A stretch of 64,000 bases of DNA from Sedimentisphaerales bacterium (GCA_028281535.1 JANQJS010000026.1:1-64000), one strand, 5' to 3'; shown: positions 35,692 to 45,732, counted from the stretch's first letter. A program made the numbers and translations. Notes: generated from the sequence alone by a model not told the origin.

Positions 35692-38600
35692 ATGAACACC
35701 CCAGCCCACAACATACGGCTCGAATGCTCACCAGCCTCTAGCGTTAACCAACTCCAATACTCGATTCTTAAAATCCGCGTTAAAGCCAAACATCTAAGCC
35801 CCAGCTTTAACAAGAACTCGCGCATTGTCATCCGCACCAATCTGAACCAGGCCGATAATATTCGCCAGCAGATCATTGACCTGGCAGAACGAGGCCAAAG
35901 CTACTCAACGGACTACTACGACATCGTTGCAGAAAAAACAGGCGAAACGGACTACAGCGTCGACATTTTACTCAATAAGGTTGGCTATTACGAATTCAAG
36001 GCACGTATCGAATCGACAGACAAAAGCAATCCCTGGGTTCATTGGGCTGAAGGCTCAAATATTGGTGTATCTGTCACACCACTACCCTATGGCAGAGACA
36101 ATTCGATTTACTGCGCATTCATACGACAGTTTGGCCTCAATAAAGACCAGGCATCTCTGGTTAATCCAGAGCTCGAAAAAACCATCGAAGAATTGGAAAA
36201 CCAAGGTGCTCATGTGCTGCCCCCTGGCGGTAATTTTAAAAATTTCATCGAAGAATTGCCCTTCATTATCCAAAAGCTTGGCATGAAAATTATTCACCTG
36301 CTTCCGATCAATCCGGTCCCAACTTCTTATGGTCGCATGGGCATGTATGGCAGTCCATATGCCACCACTGACTTCTTCGGTATTGACCACACCTACGCCG
36401 ACTTTAGTCGTTACAAAACCATCGAAGATCAATTCATTGATTTAACCTCAACCATTCACGGATTAGGCGCACGGGTCTTTCTTGACATGGTTGTGAACCA
36501 CACGGGCTGGGCAAGCAGCATTCATTTCACACATCGTCACTGGCGGGTTGTGGATGAAAATCGTAAAATCGTATCGCCAGGCGCTTGGGGTGTGGTCTGG
36601 GGCGATTTGGTTGAACTTGATTACCAGCATCGTGATCTTTGGCAATACATGGCAGAGGTCTTTTTGACTTGGTGCCGCCGAGGCATAGATGGCTTTCGGC
36701 TAGATGCTGGTTACATGGTTCCTATACAAGTATGGAAGTATATCATCAGCCGTGTACGACAAGAATTTCCCAATACTTTGTTTTTGCTTGAAGGTTTAGG
36801 TGGCCCATGGGAAACCACCGAAACATTACTGACGCATGGACAAATGAATTGGGCCTATTCTGAGTTATTTCAAAACTACAGCCGCGAGGAAATTATTAAT
36901 TATCTTGGCTATGCGCAACATGTCTCGGCTGGCAAAGGCGTACTCGTCCACTATGCCGAAACGCACGACAATGACCGTTTGGCCAAAAAGGGTAAAACTT
37001 ACACAGTCATGCGTTTGTACATCAGTGCACTTACATCGTTTTCAGGTGCATGGGGTTTTACCAATGGCGTAGAATGGCTGGCGAACGAAAAAATCAACGT
37101 CCATCGCAATACCGGCTTGAACTGGGGAAGTAAAAACAATCTGGTCAATGAAATTGCCAATCTAAATAAAATACTGGCAGAAAATCCGGCCTTCTGGCAA
37201 ACAGGTAACTTAAACGTTCTCGATCTTGATAACGATGAACTCTTTGCCTTCACACGAAGTACTGAAAACCCATGCGATACGGTTCTCTGTATCATTAACC
37301 TCAACACAGAAAAATCGCAATCATTTGGGATCGATTATAAGAAACTACAATTAAGCGACTTAATAGATTGCCATCAACCGATGGTCGATCTTCTCAGCGA
37401 CAAATTAATTTCGCCATTAGAAAACCCCTATCTAAATGGCTCTTGTGCTCCTGGTGGTTGTAAGCTCTACCTCATGAATCAAGCGAAGGAGAACAAAAAA
37501 ACAACCCCAGCAATTTTCGATGTCGACTATGATAAAATTGGTTTGATCTATCATATTTTGCTCAGTCGTTTTCGGCCTGAAGAAATCGGAAAAATCGATC
37601 AGGAATGCCTGCTTCGTTCCGTAAAAGATTTTCGAAAATTTATCGCGTTGGTCAATACACATCGACTCGCCGATCTGATTAAAATGGATTGGACGAAAGA
37701 ACAATCAAATGTTGATCAAAACCTGGTCGATAAATATTCGTCACTCTGGACATTCCGTGATAGTAGCCGTGAATTTATTATCCCAGGTAATAAATGGCTG
37801 GTGATCCACACATTTGTCCCATGCACCGCTTATTTAAAAATGGGGAACAAAAAAATCTCCATGGAATCCATTCCATCTGAAGATGGCATGGGCCATTTAA
37901 CATTCTTCAAGCCGCGACTAGATAATGTCCGTGCCATGCTGACTTTTAACTGGAAATTACAACGAGAGAATATGATTCAACGACAATGGCAACAGGAAGA
38001 TTATCCTATCCTATCCATTCCAACGGGCCAAATTGCTAAACGTCATCGAAGTGTTTATCCGTTATCGATAGAAAAAAATCAATTACATGATACACACTCA
38101 AAAGTATTCCTCACTAATGGCCTGGGAGGTCTCTCGCAGGTTCCGGCAACGCCAGCTGAAATAGACAGTAAATACGATACCTTATTTTCGATTACTCCAG
38201 ATTTGAAACAACCAGCTGATCGAATTTCTCTGGTTAAGATGGTCAAAGAAACGATTCAGGTCGACCAAAAATACTTTGATCTGGATGAAAGTTTCTTTAC
38301 GAAATTTACTCGCTATCCACATCCGATGTGGGAATTTGTGTACGATGATGATCAATATCATATCCGGATTCAACGCTCATTAATTATGGTCCATGGCCAA
38401 CACACCATGGATATTCGATATAAAATACTCGAATCGAATGCCCCGCTAACATTGACCAGTAAGTTTTATCTTGAACATCGCAATTTACATTTTGGTCTTA
38501 AAGCAGATGAAAAACTCAATGAAGCCTACAACAAAGCATTAAAAATCAACCATCAACCATCTGAAATTCATTTTCAGCCTGACCCAGACATTGAACTGAC

Positions 38601-40143
38601 CATCTCGGCAAAACGCGGAGAATTTATTTCACAACCTCAGTGGGTTTATGGTCTGAAGTTAACGGAAGATCGCCAACGTGGACTTGAGGAACAAAGCGAC
38701 TTGTACGCACCAGGAGTATTTAGTTTCGAACTCACTAAAGGCGATTCACAAATCATTACCTTGACAACCGAAGCACATCATGTCGATCAATTTTCCCTGC
38801 AAAAAACAGAGCAGGATGAAAATAAACGCATGAAAGAACTTATGACTCACATGCCACAATCGCAATGCCTCAACGATCCAGTCGCTCGCATGCTATTGTA
38901 TGCTTTGGATCAATTCATTGTCAAATCGGATGATGGCTGGGTGATGCTCTCCGGCTATCCATGGCTGGGGCAAAACACGAATGATTCACTCCGGTGTGTT
39001 GAAGCATTATTGCTGGCCGGAAGAGATGATGTTGCTCGCAGTATTTTAATCAAATCGGCACAATCGGAAAAAAAGGGTCGTCTGGCGGATTGGATACTAG
39101 GTGGACCTGAAAGTTATGAACTGACAGAAACCAGCCTGAGATTTATCATGGCTGTATCACGCTATATTGCAATAAAGCAAGATCAATCTTTCTGGGATGT
39201 CAAAGTTAACAACAAAAAAACATTTAGGGATGTCGCACGAAATATCTATGAAAAAATTTCTTTTCAAAAAACACAAGGCACACGTTTACATGATGCCAGC
39301 GGATTAATTTTTAATCCTAATGGCCAATCATGGATGAATACACAACAACCACAAACAACGCCTCGCAGCGGCTATCCTGTTGAGCTGCAAGGTTTGTGGT
39401 ACCAGGTTTTGGAAATCGTTCAACATGTGCTACCTGAATATCAACATGAGATCCAGGAACAAAAGCAGCGGTTGAAAAAGAATTTCACTTCGCATTTCTG
39501 GCATCAAGAGCGAAATCATCTTGCAGATATCCTGCTTTGCCCTGAAGGCTACCGCCTTCCCAAAGACAGCTTATTTGATAGTGCGCTGCGTTTCAATCAA
39601 TTGACCGCGGTTCATGCAGGACTGGTCGATAGCGACAAAACAATGCAAATACTCAAACAAATACAGCGCAAACTTTTAGTTCCTTGCGGTCTGCGCAGCC
39701 TATCTGAGGACATCCTCGAAATTCCATTGGAAGTTATGCTTAATGGCCGGCTTTTAATTGATCCATCTATGCCCTATCAAGCTAAATGCGTTGGTAATGA
39801 AACGGACAGGCGACTGGCCTATCATAATGGCACGGCCTGGGTCTGGGCTTATGCCAGCTACATTGAAGCGGGTGCCAACCTGCTAAACTATTCTGACAGT
39901 GTTTGCAAACAAGGTTTGGCATTCTTTGAACCGATCTGGAATCAATTGCGTCGTGGCGGCATTGGTACATTATCTGAAATGCTGGATGGCAATTTTCCCC
40001 ATACCCCCCGCGGCTGCTTTGCTTATTCACTCAGTGTCGCTGAAGTGTTCAGGGTCTATATGCACCTGAAATATACCAGCAGTTATCCGGAATCACACCA
40101 CCTAACAGCATCTCAAATTCCAGCGACCGTGGAAATCATCTAA
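35692..40143 (+). CDS. Bifunctional glycogen-debranching-type fusion: GH13 plus amylo-1,6-glucosidase-like
   Basis: A 1483-residue cytoplasmic protein. The first part (about 1-130) is a beta-rich N-domain; about 140-560 is a GH13 barrel with VFLDMVVNHTGW, nucleophile Asp338 in GFRLDAG, acid/base Glu367 in LLEGLGG and Asp426 in ETHDND. From about 800 the pattern changes to that of GDE-type enzymes: FLTNGLGGLSQVP, then GYPWLGQNTNDSLRCVEALLLAGR near 1085 and an alpha/alpha-toroid to the end. It could remove glycogen branches by transferase and glucosidase steps, as eukaryotic AGL does. AAAGGAAAC precedes the ATG at 35692. The gene stands alone. Confidence 0.85.
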   Translation: MNTPAHNIRLECSPASSVNQLQYSILKIRVKAKHLSPSFNKNSRIVIRTNLNQADNIRQQIIDLAERGQSYSTDYYDIVAEKTGETDYSVDILLNKVGYYEFKARIESTDKSNPWVHWAEGSNIGVSVTPLPYGRDNSIYCAFIRQFGLNKDQASLVNPELEKTIEELENQGAHVLPPGGNFKNFIEELPFIIQKLGMKIIHLLPINPVPTSYGRMGMYGSPYATTDFFGIDHTYADFSRYKTIEDQFIDLTSTIHGLGARVFLDMVVNHTGWASSIHFTHRHWRVVDENRKIVSPGAWGVVWGDLVELDYQHRDLWQYMAEVFLTWCRRGIDGFRLDAGYMVPIQVWKYIISRVRQEFPNTLFLLEGLGGPWETTETLLTHGQMNWAYSELFQNYSREEIINYLGYAQHVSAGKGVLVHYAETHDNDRLAKKGKTYTVMRLYISALTSFSGAWGFTNGVEWLANEKINVHRNTGLNWGSKNNLVNEIANLNKILAENPAFWQTGNLNVLDLDNDELFAFTRSTENPCDTVLCIINLNTEKSQSFGIDYKKLQLSDLIDCHQPMVDLLSDKLISPLENPYLNGSCAPGGCKLYLMNQAKENKKTTPAIFDVDYDKIGLIYHILLSRFRPEEIGKIDQECLLRSVKDFRKFIALVNTHRLADLIKMDWTKEQSNVDQNLVDKYSSLWTFRDSSREFIIPGNKWLVIHTFVPCTAYLKMGNKKISMESIPSEDGMGHLTFFKPRLDNVRAMLTFNWKLQRENMIQRQWQQEDYPILSIPTGQIAKRHRSVYPLSIEKNQLHDTHSKVFLTNGLGGLSQVPATPAEIDSKYDTLFSITPDLKQPADRISLVKMVKETIQVDQKYFDLDESFFTKFTRYPHPMWEFVYDDDQYHIRIQRSLIMVHGQHTMDIRYKILESNAPLTLTSKFYLEHRNLHFGLKADEKLNEAYNKALKINHQPSEIHFQPDPDIELTISAKRGEFISQPQWVYGLKLTEDRQRGLEEQSDLYAPGVFSFELTKGDSQIITLTTEAHHVDQFSLQKTEQDENKRMKELMTHMPQSQCLNDPVARMLLYALDQFIVKSDDGWVMLSGYPWLGQNTNDSLRCVEALLLAGRDDVARSILIKSAQSEKKGRLADWILGGPESYELTETSLRFIMAVSRYIAIKQDQSFWDVKVNNKKTFRDVARNIYEKISFQKTQGTRLHDASGLIFNPNGQSWMNTQQPQTTPRSGYPVELQGLWYQVLEIVQHVLPEYQHEIQEQKQRLKKNFTSHFWHQERNHLADILLCPEGYRLPKDSLFDSALRFNQLTAVHAGLVDSDKTMQILKQIQRKLLVPCGLRSLSEDILEIPLEVMLNGRLLIDPSMPYQAKCVGNETDRRLAYHNGTAWVWAYASYIEAGANLLNYSDSVCKQGLAFFEPIWNQLRRGGIGTLSEMLDGNFPHTPRGCFAYSLSVAEVFRVYMHLKYTSSYPESHHLTASQIPATVEII

Positions 40144-40149
40144 TCTAAT

Positions 40150-40517
40150 ATGTATCCTACAGCTTATCAATAATCCTCCAAAGACTAATAAACCTATGGT
40201 CATTGGTTCCCATTAAACCTGTATGCGAACACAATTCGACTACTATCGATGGAGGTAAATCAGGAATTCGATACTCAAATGAAATGAAATAAATCTAGAG
40301 TAGGTACAAGCAGACCAGTATACTCAAAAGAACCCAAAGGAGCCATCACGGGATTGCTTGCAACACCTTCAGCTCCAAAATCAATCGTCATAATATGACG
40401 ATACACCCTAATCGTTTCATCTGGAAGATAACTAGACTGAATGGGCCCCACTTACCATTGCGTCTGGGCCTCGGTGACACTTACAAATATAATTGATAAA
40501 ATCAAAGCACAACACAT
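40150..40517 (-). pseudogene. Decayed PEP-CTERM protein gene
   Basis: A remnant of a paralog of the gene at 33469-34011. From an ATG at 40517 (preceded by AAGAGGTG) it encodes a signal-peptide-like start ending VTEAQTQW and then a stop. Further on, YLPDETIRVYRHIMTIDFG, FEYRIPDLPPSIVVEL and EPMTIGLLVFGGLL align with parts of the intact protein but lie in different frames with stops between, and about 20 residues before the PEP motif are missing. The final Arg-rich tail is lost. Confidence 0.75.
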
Positions 40518-40631
40518 CACCTCTTAAAAAAACAAGCAACCTTTTATCATTTTTGAGGTCTCATGAGGTTCATTTGACAAAAAGGGTCTCATACCAACGG
40601 AAAGTTATAAAATAGTAATAAAAATTAAAAA

Positions 40632-40661
40632 ACCCAACCAGTTATAAAAGACTGGTTGGGT
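40632..40661 (-). terminator. Intrinsic terminator after the Cys-rich protein gene
   Basis: ACCCAACCAGT pairs perfectly with ACTGGTTGGGT around an 8-base loop, followed on the minus strand by TTTTTTAATTTT. Confidence 0.85.
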
Positions 40662-40706
40662 CTATAGATCATATTTATTGTCTATACTATCATTTCATAA
40701 ACAATA

Positions 40707-42923
40707 CTAAGGAATACACGGTGCAGTGTAGAATGGCGGAGCACCATTGTTTTGTAAGTATAGTGCCAAAATACTTAAATCAAATACATTGCAAACACCA
40801 TCACCATTTAGATCGCAGCAATCTCCTGGTCCAGCAGGAACTGCATAAAATGGAGCAACACCATTTGTTTGTAAATATAACGATAATGCACTTAAGTCAA
40901 ATACATTGACAATTCCATCACCCGTCAAATCTCCAAGACAATCACACCCTTGCGGTAATTCTGTTAAGAGCTCAAACGCTAGATCTTTGGAAAACTCTTC
41001 AATGCCAACGGGACCATCGACACCGCCAACACCAAAGCAACGTCCATTCGTAAATAGATGGACATAATACTCATCTATATAATTACCTTGGAATACAAGC
41101 GGACACAGTGGATCAGTGACACTACGATCATCAATAAAGACATCGCCTGAGACTGCATCATCCTGGAAGTGCCATACTGGCCAGGTGACACCTGCGGGAT
41201 CAACAACAGAACCAATAATGGATTCACCTGGAACAACACCATCAGCAGCGGTTGATGCGACAGGGTTCATGATACGATAGTCACGATTATGCCATCCCCA
41301 TCGTGTGACTTCTGGTTGGCAAGGTAAATCTGGTAATTCCATTGCTTCACAGAAAGAAATTTGTTGCGTTTCTGCAAAGTTTGTCATGCAAGTAAAAAAT
41401 GGAACAGATTCGGACGAATCCAAATCAATAATCGCGACAATTTTGAGCCAGTATACGGTATGAGGTTCTTGCGGGAATGGTTTTTTCAAGACCGCACAAT
41501 ATTCATACAGCGTTTCGTTACATGGGAAACCACCTGGACTGATTGGTACTTCATTATATTCACCTGGCGTCAAAGCAGAACAACTCGCTGAACTGAGTGT
41601 CACAATTTCACTTGAAAGCACTTCGCCGGGATGCGAATACCCAAGTGCATTGTTTGGATCATCGGCAGGTACATCTGCTTCAAATGAAATCAGGAACTTG
41701 GTAACAGGCTGGTTGATTTGGTTATTCAAATAGGATCCCCACCATTTCAAACAAATGACAGGCGTATCGTATGGATCTGCAAAGTCATCTGCCATGAAAC
41801 AACCTTGATAGCCAAGCGGTGGAATACCCGTCTGACCATCAAACCAGGTATAAGCGGTACTGATTTCGTCATGGCCATAATAAGGGTATTGTTGATTATC
41901 AATTGGCCGACCATCCAATGGCAGTTGGATAAATTTGACTTCTTTTTCAGGTTCGGGTTCTTGTTCACAATCAATACAATCGGCAACAAGAATATTTGGA
42001 GCTAAACACTGACCGACTGGAACAGGACCACAGAAACCATTGGTTGGATCACAGCACAATTCTGTTGGTGGCGGGAAGCAATCGTTGCAATCAGTGACAA
42101 TATTGGCTTGAGGACACTGACCAACAGGAACAGGGCCACAGAAATTATTTGCTTGGTCACAGCAAAGTACTGTCGGAGGTTCACAATCCAAGCAGTTCGG
42201 TACAACCACACCAGTACAAGTTCCAGCAGGAACAGGACCACATGAGCCCGTTGCTGTATCGCAGCAGAGTTCAGGCTGTGGAGGGACACACTCATTGCAA
42301 TCCGTTACAGGAATAAATGGTGTCACACATTGGCTGATAGGTGCATTGAAGCAGATACCATTGGCTTGATCACAACAAAGCACATCTGGCTCTTGGCATT
42401 CAGTACAATCGTTAACAACCTGAAGTGGAGGTTGACATTGACTCAGTGTTGTCGAAAAACATGTGCCTAAATCGCAGCATAAGACATCTGGATCGGTTTG
42501 ACATTCTTGACAATCAGTAACGAGAAAACCGCCATAGATTTCTTGACATTCATTCAGTGGAACATTCGCACAAATACCATCGAAACAGCAAAGCTCTTGC
42601 GGCCCCTGGCACTCAAAGCAATCATTCACAGGGGTTGAAGGAGACGGACACTGACCGATTGGAGCCGGAAAGCATGATCCCGTTGTATCGTCACAGCAAA
42701 ATTCAAAATTCGTACAAGGTTGCTGATCGCAAGGAACGCCTTCATAAAAGGTTCCGTTCAACAATTCAACACATTCAAATTCACCAGGTACATCCTGACA
42801 TCCACCACTTGGCAAACAACAGCCTCCCCCTAATCCAACAATACCAGCATTAGCCATAGGTGCCATGAACATCACACCAGCTAGCATAAACAATAAAAAT
42901 AAAGACCTCTTGATTTTTTTCAT
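40707..42923 (-). CDS. Secreted Cys-rich repeat protein with C-terminal dockerin pair
   Basis: A 738-residue exported protein with a signal peptide (about 1-27, ANAG). Residues 35-320 contain eight units of about 30 residues with a CC...C...C...DCxxC pattern, six Cys each, for example CCDQANNFCGPVPVGQC followed by DCNDC. Residues 340-660 resemble the domain named DUF7901 in planctomycetes (CFMADDF, KWWGSYLNN, RWGWHNRDY). The end has two dockerin loops (DLTGDGIVNVFDLS and DLNGDGVCNVFDLS) with APFYA and PPFYT tags. GGAGG precedes the ATG. The Cys pattern suggests a disulfide-stabilised stalk. Confidence 0.8.
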   Translation of the reverse strand: MKKIKRSLFLLFMLAGVMFMAPMANAGIVGLGGGCCLPSGGCQDVPGEFECVELLNGTFYEGVPCDQQPCTNFEFCCDDTTGSCFPAPIGQCPSPSTPVNDCFECQGPQELCCFDGICANVPLNECQEIYGGFLVTDCQECQTDPDVLCCDLGTCFSTTLSQCQPPLQVVNDCTECQEPDVLCCDQANGICFNAPISQCVTPFIPVTDCNECVPPQPELCCDTATGSCGPVPAGTCTGVVVPNCLDCEPPTVLCCDQANNFCGPVPVGQCPQANIVTDCNDCFPPPTELCCDPTNGFCGPVPVGQCLAPNILVADCIDCEQEPEPEKEVKFIQLPLDGRPIDNQQYPYYGHDEISTAYTWFDGQTGIPPLGYQGCFMADDFADPYDTPVICLKWWGSYLNNQINQPVTKFLISFEADVPADDPNNALGYSHPGEVLSSEIVTLSSASCSALTPGEYNEVPISPGGFPCNETLYEYCAVLKKPFPQEPHTVYWLKIVAIIDLDSSESVPFFTCMTNFAETQQISFCEAMELPDLPCQPEVTRWGWHNRDYRIMNPVASTAADGVVPGESIIGSVVDPAGVTWPVWHFQDDAVSGDVFIDDRSVTDPLCPLVFQGNYIDEYYVHLFTNGRCFGVGGVDGPVGIEEFSKDLAFELLTELPQGCDCLGDLTGDGIVNVFDLSALSLYLQTNGVAPFYAVPAGPGDCCDLNGDGVCNVFDLSILALYLQNNGAPPFYTAPCIP

Positions 42924-43423
42924 TTGACTATACCTCCATACACGTTAAGAAATGATATTTACGCTCCTCGTAAGTACATTACACTTTATAACACTTAAGA
43001 ATTAATTAAAGGAAACCGGCCTAATTTTTCTCCTGCGTTCTCCTATTTAGTTCTAAATCGGCTTAAAACCATCTATGTACTAAATTTTTTGAATCCACAT
43101 TCCTAAAGTTGCTATTCAGATTGTTGAATTTACAACTATAGATAGTTCCCTTTTACCCTAAGAATTGATAATGTCAAAGTTAAAAATCAACTAATCAAAA
43201 TTGCCGCTATAAAACAAGATTATATACCCAGTTATGAATCCAAGCTAATGCCTTATATATCTAATTAACTTGGATATATTTTTAATTAATCAATCAGTCA
43301 CAACTTAACGACTATTGTATCCACTTATCTGAGTCAATCATATATTACCCCATGACCTCCAAATCCCCATTTCAATATGACAACCCATTAATTGACACAT
43401 TCGACAGTAAGGAATATGATAAG
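42924..43423. other. Divergent intergenic region without recognised genes
   Basis: AT-rich sequence between the Cys-rich protein gene and the glycosyltransferase gene. No RNA gene, terminator or clear promoter was recognised. The in-frame ATG at 43352 for the glycosyltransferase lies within it but lacks a ribosome site. Confidence 0.4.
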
Positions 43424-44176
43424 ATGATGACACAAAAACTAAATACTCCACGCATACTCCTGGCAATTCCGGTTTATAATGAACAGCAGTATCTCAACGA
43501 TGTCCTGGACGAAGTTAGCCAATATATAGACGATGTCCTGGTCATTGATGATGGCAGCTCTGATGACAGCAAAGTCATTCTGGCCAAACGCAAGAATATT
43601 TGCGTGATCAGCCACCCGGAAAATCGTGGCTATGGACAAACCATTATAGATGGGTTTCACTTCGCGATGGGCAGTGGTTACGATTGGATCATTACGATGG
43701 ACTGCGATTTACAACATGAACCTGCTCAAATTCCAGATTTTATCGAGGCCATCAAAAAAGACGACGCTGACATTATTAGCGGATCACGCTATATGCCTGA
43801 ATCCCTTAAAACGGATAGCCCTCCAGAAGATCGCCGGGAGATTAACCATCAAATCACGGCTTGGATTAATGAAAAATTCCAATTGAATATCACCGACGCT
43901 TTCTGCGGTTTTAAAGCACATCGCGTCGAGTCGGTAGAACAAATGAAATTGGGCGAGGCTGGTTACGCTGTGCCTTTGGAATTCTGGGTGGAAGTTGCTG
44001 TCAATCGTCTACGTGTCACAGAAATCCCCATCAAGCTGATCTATAATGATCCTAACCGTCATTTTGGTGGCGAGTTGGATGATCCCAAAACTCGACTTGC
44101 CCATTATAAAGAAGTGTTTGATAAAACGCTTCAACGTGCAGGCTTATCGCATCTGACTTTACGCGATCATGGCTAA
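43424..44176 (+). CDS. Glycosyltransferase family 2 (dolichol-phosphate mannose synthase-like)
   Basis: A 250-residue GT-A enzyme without membrane segments. The nucleotide-sugar site begins LLAIPVYNEQQYL, then VLVIDDGSSDDS, the metal-binding DCDLQHEP (standing for DxD) and SGSRYMP; FCGFKAHR follows. Such enzymes transfer a sugar from a nucleotide donor to a polyprenyl phosphate or glycan. The ATG at 43424 is chosen because AAGGA lies 10 nt upstream and the core starts soon after; the frame is open to an ATG at 43352. It is followed after 8 bases by a BshC-like gene, suggesting co-expression. Confidence 0.87.
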   Translation: MMTQKLNTPRILLAIPVYNEQQYLNDVLDEVSQYIDDVLVIDDGSSDDSKVILAKRKNICVISHPENRGYGQTIIDGFHFAMGSGYDWIITMDCDLQHEPAQIPDFIEAIKKDDADIISGSRYMPESLKTDSPPEDRREINHQITAWINEKFQLNITDAFCGFKAHRVESVEQMKLGEAGYAVPLEFWVEVAVNRLRVTEIPIKLIYNDPNRHFGGELDDPKTRLAHYKEVFDKTLQRAGLSHLTLRDHG

Positions 44177-44184
44177 CCGCTCAC

Positions 44185-45732
44185 ATGAAATCCTCTGAAA
44201 ATACGCTTACACTCAAAACACCTCGACAACATGGACAAGTTGCCATTGCACCTGAGTATCACACGCTCTTGTCCAACATGAAGCAGAATCAGGCCTTGCT
44301 TGAAAGTAGCTCCATGAAAGTTATGGATCACTCGATTGCATTCTGGCGTCGAAGTTGTCGAAAGGAACTAAACTTACTAGATCATAATTCCACCTGGATA
44401 ATTACTGGACATCAAGCACAGTTTTTTCATTGCGGAATCATTATTAAGTACCTTTTAGCAAATCAACTTGCCAAAGCGACCTCGACAACACCTATCAATT
44501 TAGTGGTGGATAGCGACCTGCCTAAAGACCTTACGTTACGTTTTACTCCTAAGCCATCAACACCGCCTCTTGCCAGTTCTATTCCGATCAGTAATACAAC
44601 GATTCCTATGGAATGCCAATCGGTCCCTACCGCTTCAGAATTTCAGCAATGGATTGAATCGCTTAAAAAGATTGGATGCCCTGAAAACATCATTGAGTCT
44701 ATTCAAAAAGCATCTCACCAGACATTCTCACTGCCAGAACTTATCATGAAGGTTAACCATGAATTTGCTAATTCTTTTGGAATAAACTGGATCGATTTAC
44801 CCATATCGGCCCTATCTGAGACTCAAGCATTCTATGCCATGGCTTTAGATATGATACTTCGAGCAAAAGAGGTTACTGAATATTATAATCTTGCATTAAA
44901 AAACTATCGAAACACCCATAACATCCACAATCGTTTACAACCTCTGCCTGATTTAGCTATCGAGAACAATAGCACCTTTGAATTGCCCTTTTGGATATTT
45001 AAAAAAGATCAGGCAAGATCAGCATTATTCGCTAAAACGACACCGGAAAAATTAGTCCTTTCAAATGCATCAACAACAGAGTTAACTTTTGATATAGATA
45101 AATCGATTTCTTCCACAACTCTTATTGATAGCTTTCGAAAGACTCTGGCAAATGCAGGCATTCAACTTCGCCCTCGCGCAATTGCCTTATCCTTTTTTGC
45201 TCGCTATTTTCTAAGTGATCTTTTCATCCATGGCATTGGTGGCGGTTTATATGATCAGATCACCGACCCATTTGCCAGCCAACTCTATGAAACAACGCCA
45301 CCAACGTTTGCCTGCTGTAGTGCAACGCTTTACCCTTCAGCGACTATCCTTGAAGATTTACAAGAAACAAAAGATCAACTCCAACACCTAGAATATCAGC
45401 AGAGAGATTTCCGCTATAATCCACAACGCTATTTAAGTGATTCTCAACAAAAAAAACTTTCCGACATCATGCATCAACGCAGCACATATATTGAACAGAC
45501 TAAAGCTCTCAAAGCTCAACAGGCACCCGCCAAGCAACGCAAAGAGATTTTTGACAAAATTCATCAAATCAATACTGAACTATTTAAACATTGTCATCAG
45601 AACTATTCAGATCTGCAAAACCAATTAACTGCGACGGCAAACAGCTACACACTTTTAGAGTCTTACAAAAACAGAGAGTTGTTTTTTGGCCAGTTCGGCC
45701 ATGAAGCTATCAAACGATTAAAATTTAACTAA
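44185..45732 (+). CDS. BshC-like protein (putative)
   Basis: A 515-residue soluble protein. The segment WIITGHQAQFFHCGIIIKYL resembles the TGQQ-x-GL-x-GP substrate loop of BshC, the cysteine-adding enzyme of bacillithiol synthesis, and a coiled coil at about 390-470 fits the BshC C-terminal region. Other BshC landmarks are weak: LVVDSDLPKD stands where the metal-like SEDHD motif would be, and the centre carries GGGLYDQITDPF. The assignment is tentative. It follows a GT2 gene by 8 bases; bacillithiol synthesis also begins with a glycosyltransferase (BshA), but that belongs to family 4, so the pairing may be coincidental. Confidence 0.45.
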   Translation: MKSSENTLTLKTPRQHGQVAIAPEYHTLLSNMKQNQALLESSSMKVMDHSIAFWRRSCRKELNLLDHNSTWIITGHQAQFFHCGIIIKYLLANQLAKATSTTPINLVVDSDLPKDLTLRFTPKPSTPPLASSIPISNTTIPMECQSVPTASEFQQWIESLKKIGCPENIIESIQKASHQTFSLPELIMKVNHEFANSFGINWIDLPISALSETQAFYAMALDMILRAKEVTEYYNLALKNYRNTHNIHNRLQPLPDLAIENNSTFELPFWIFKKDQARSALFAKTTPEKLVLSNASTTELTFDIDKSISSTTLIDSFRKTLANAGIQLRPRAIALSFFARYFLSDLFIHGIGGGLYDQITDPFASQLYETTPPTFACCSATLYPSATILEDLQETKDQLQHLEYQQRDFRYNPQRYLSDSQQKKLSDIMHQRSTYIEQTKALKAQQAPAKQRKEIFDKIHQINTELFKHCHQNYSDLQNQLTATANSYTLLESYKNRELFFGQFGHEAIKRLKFN

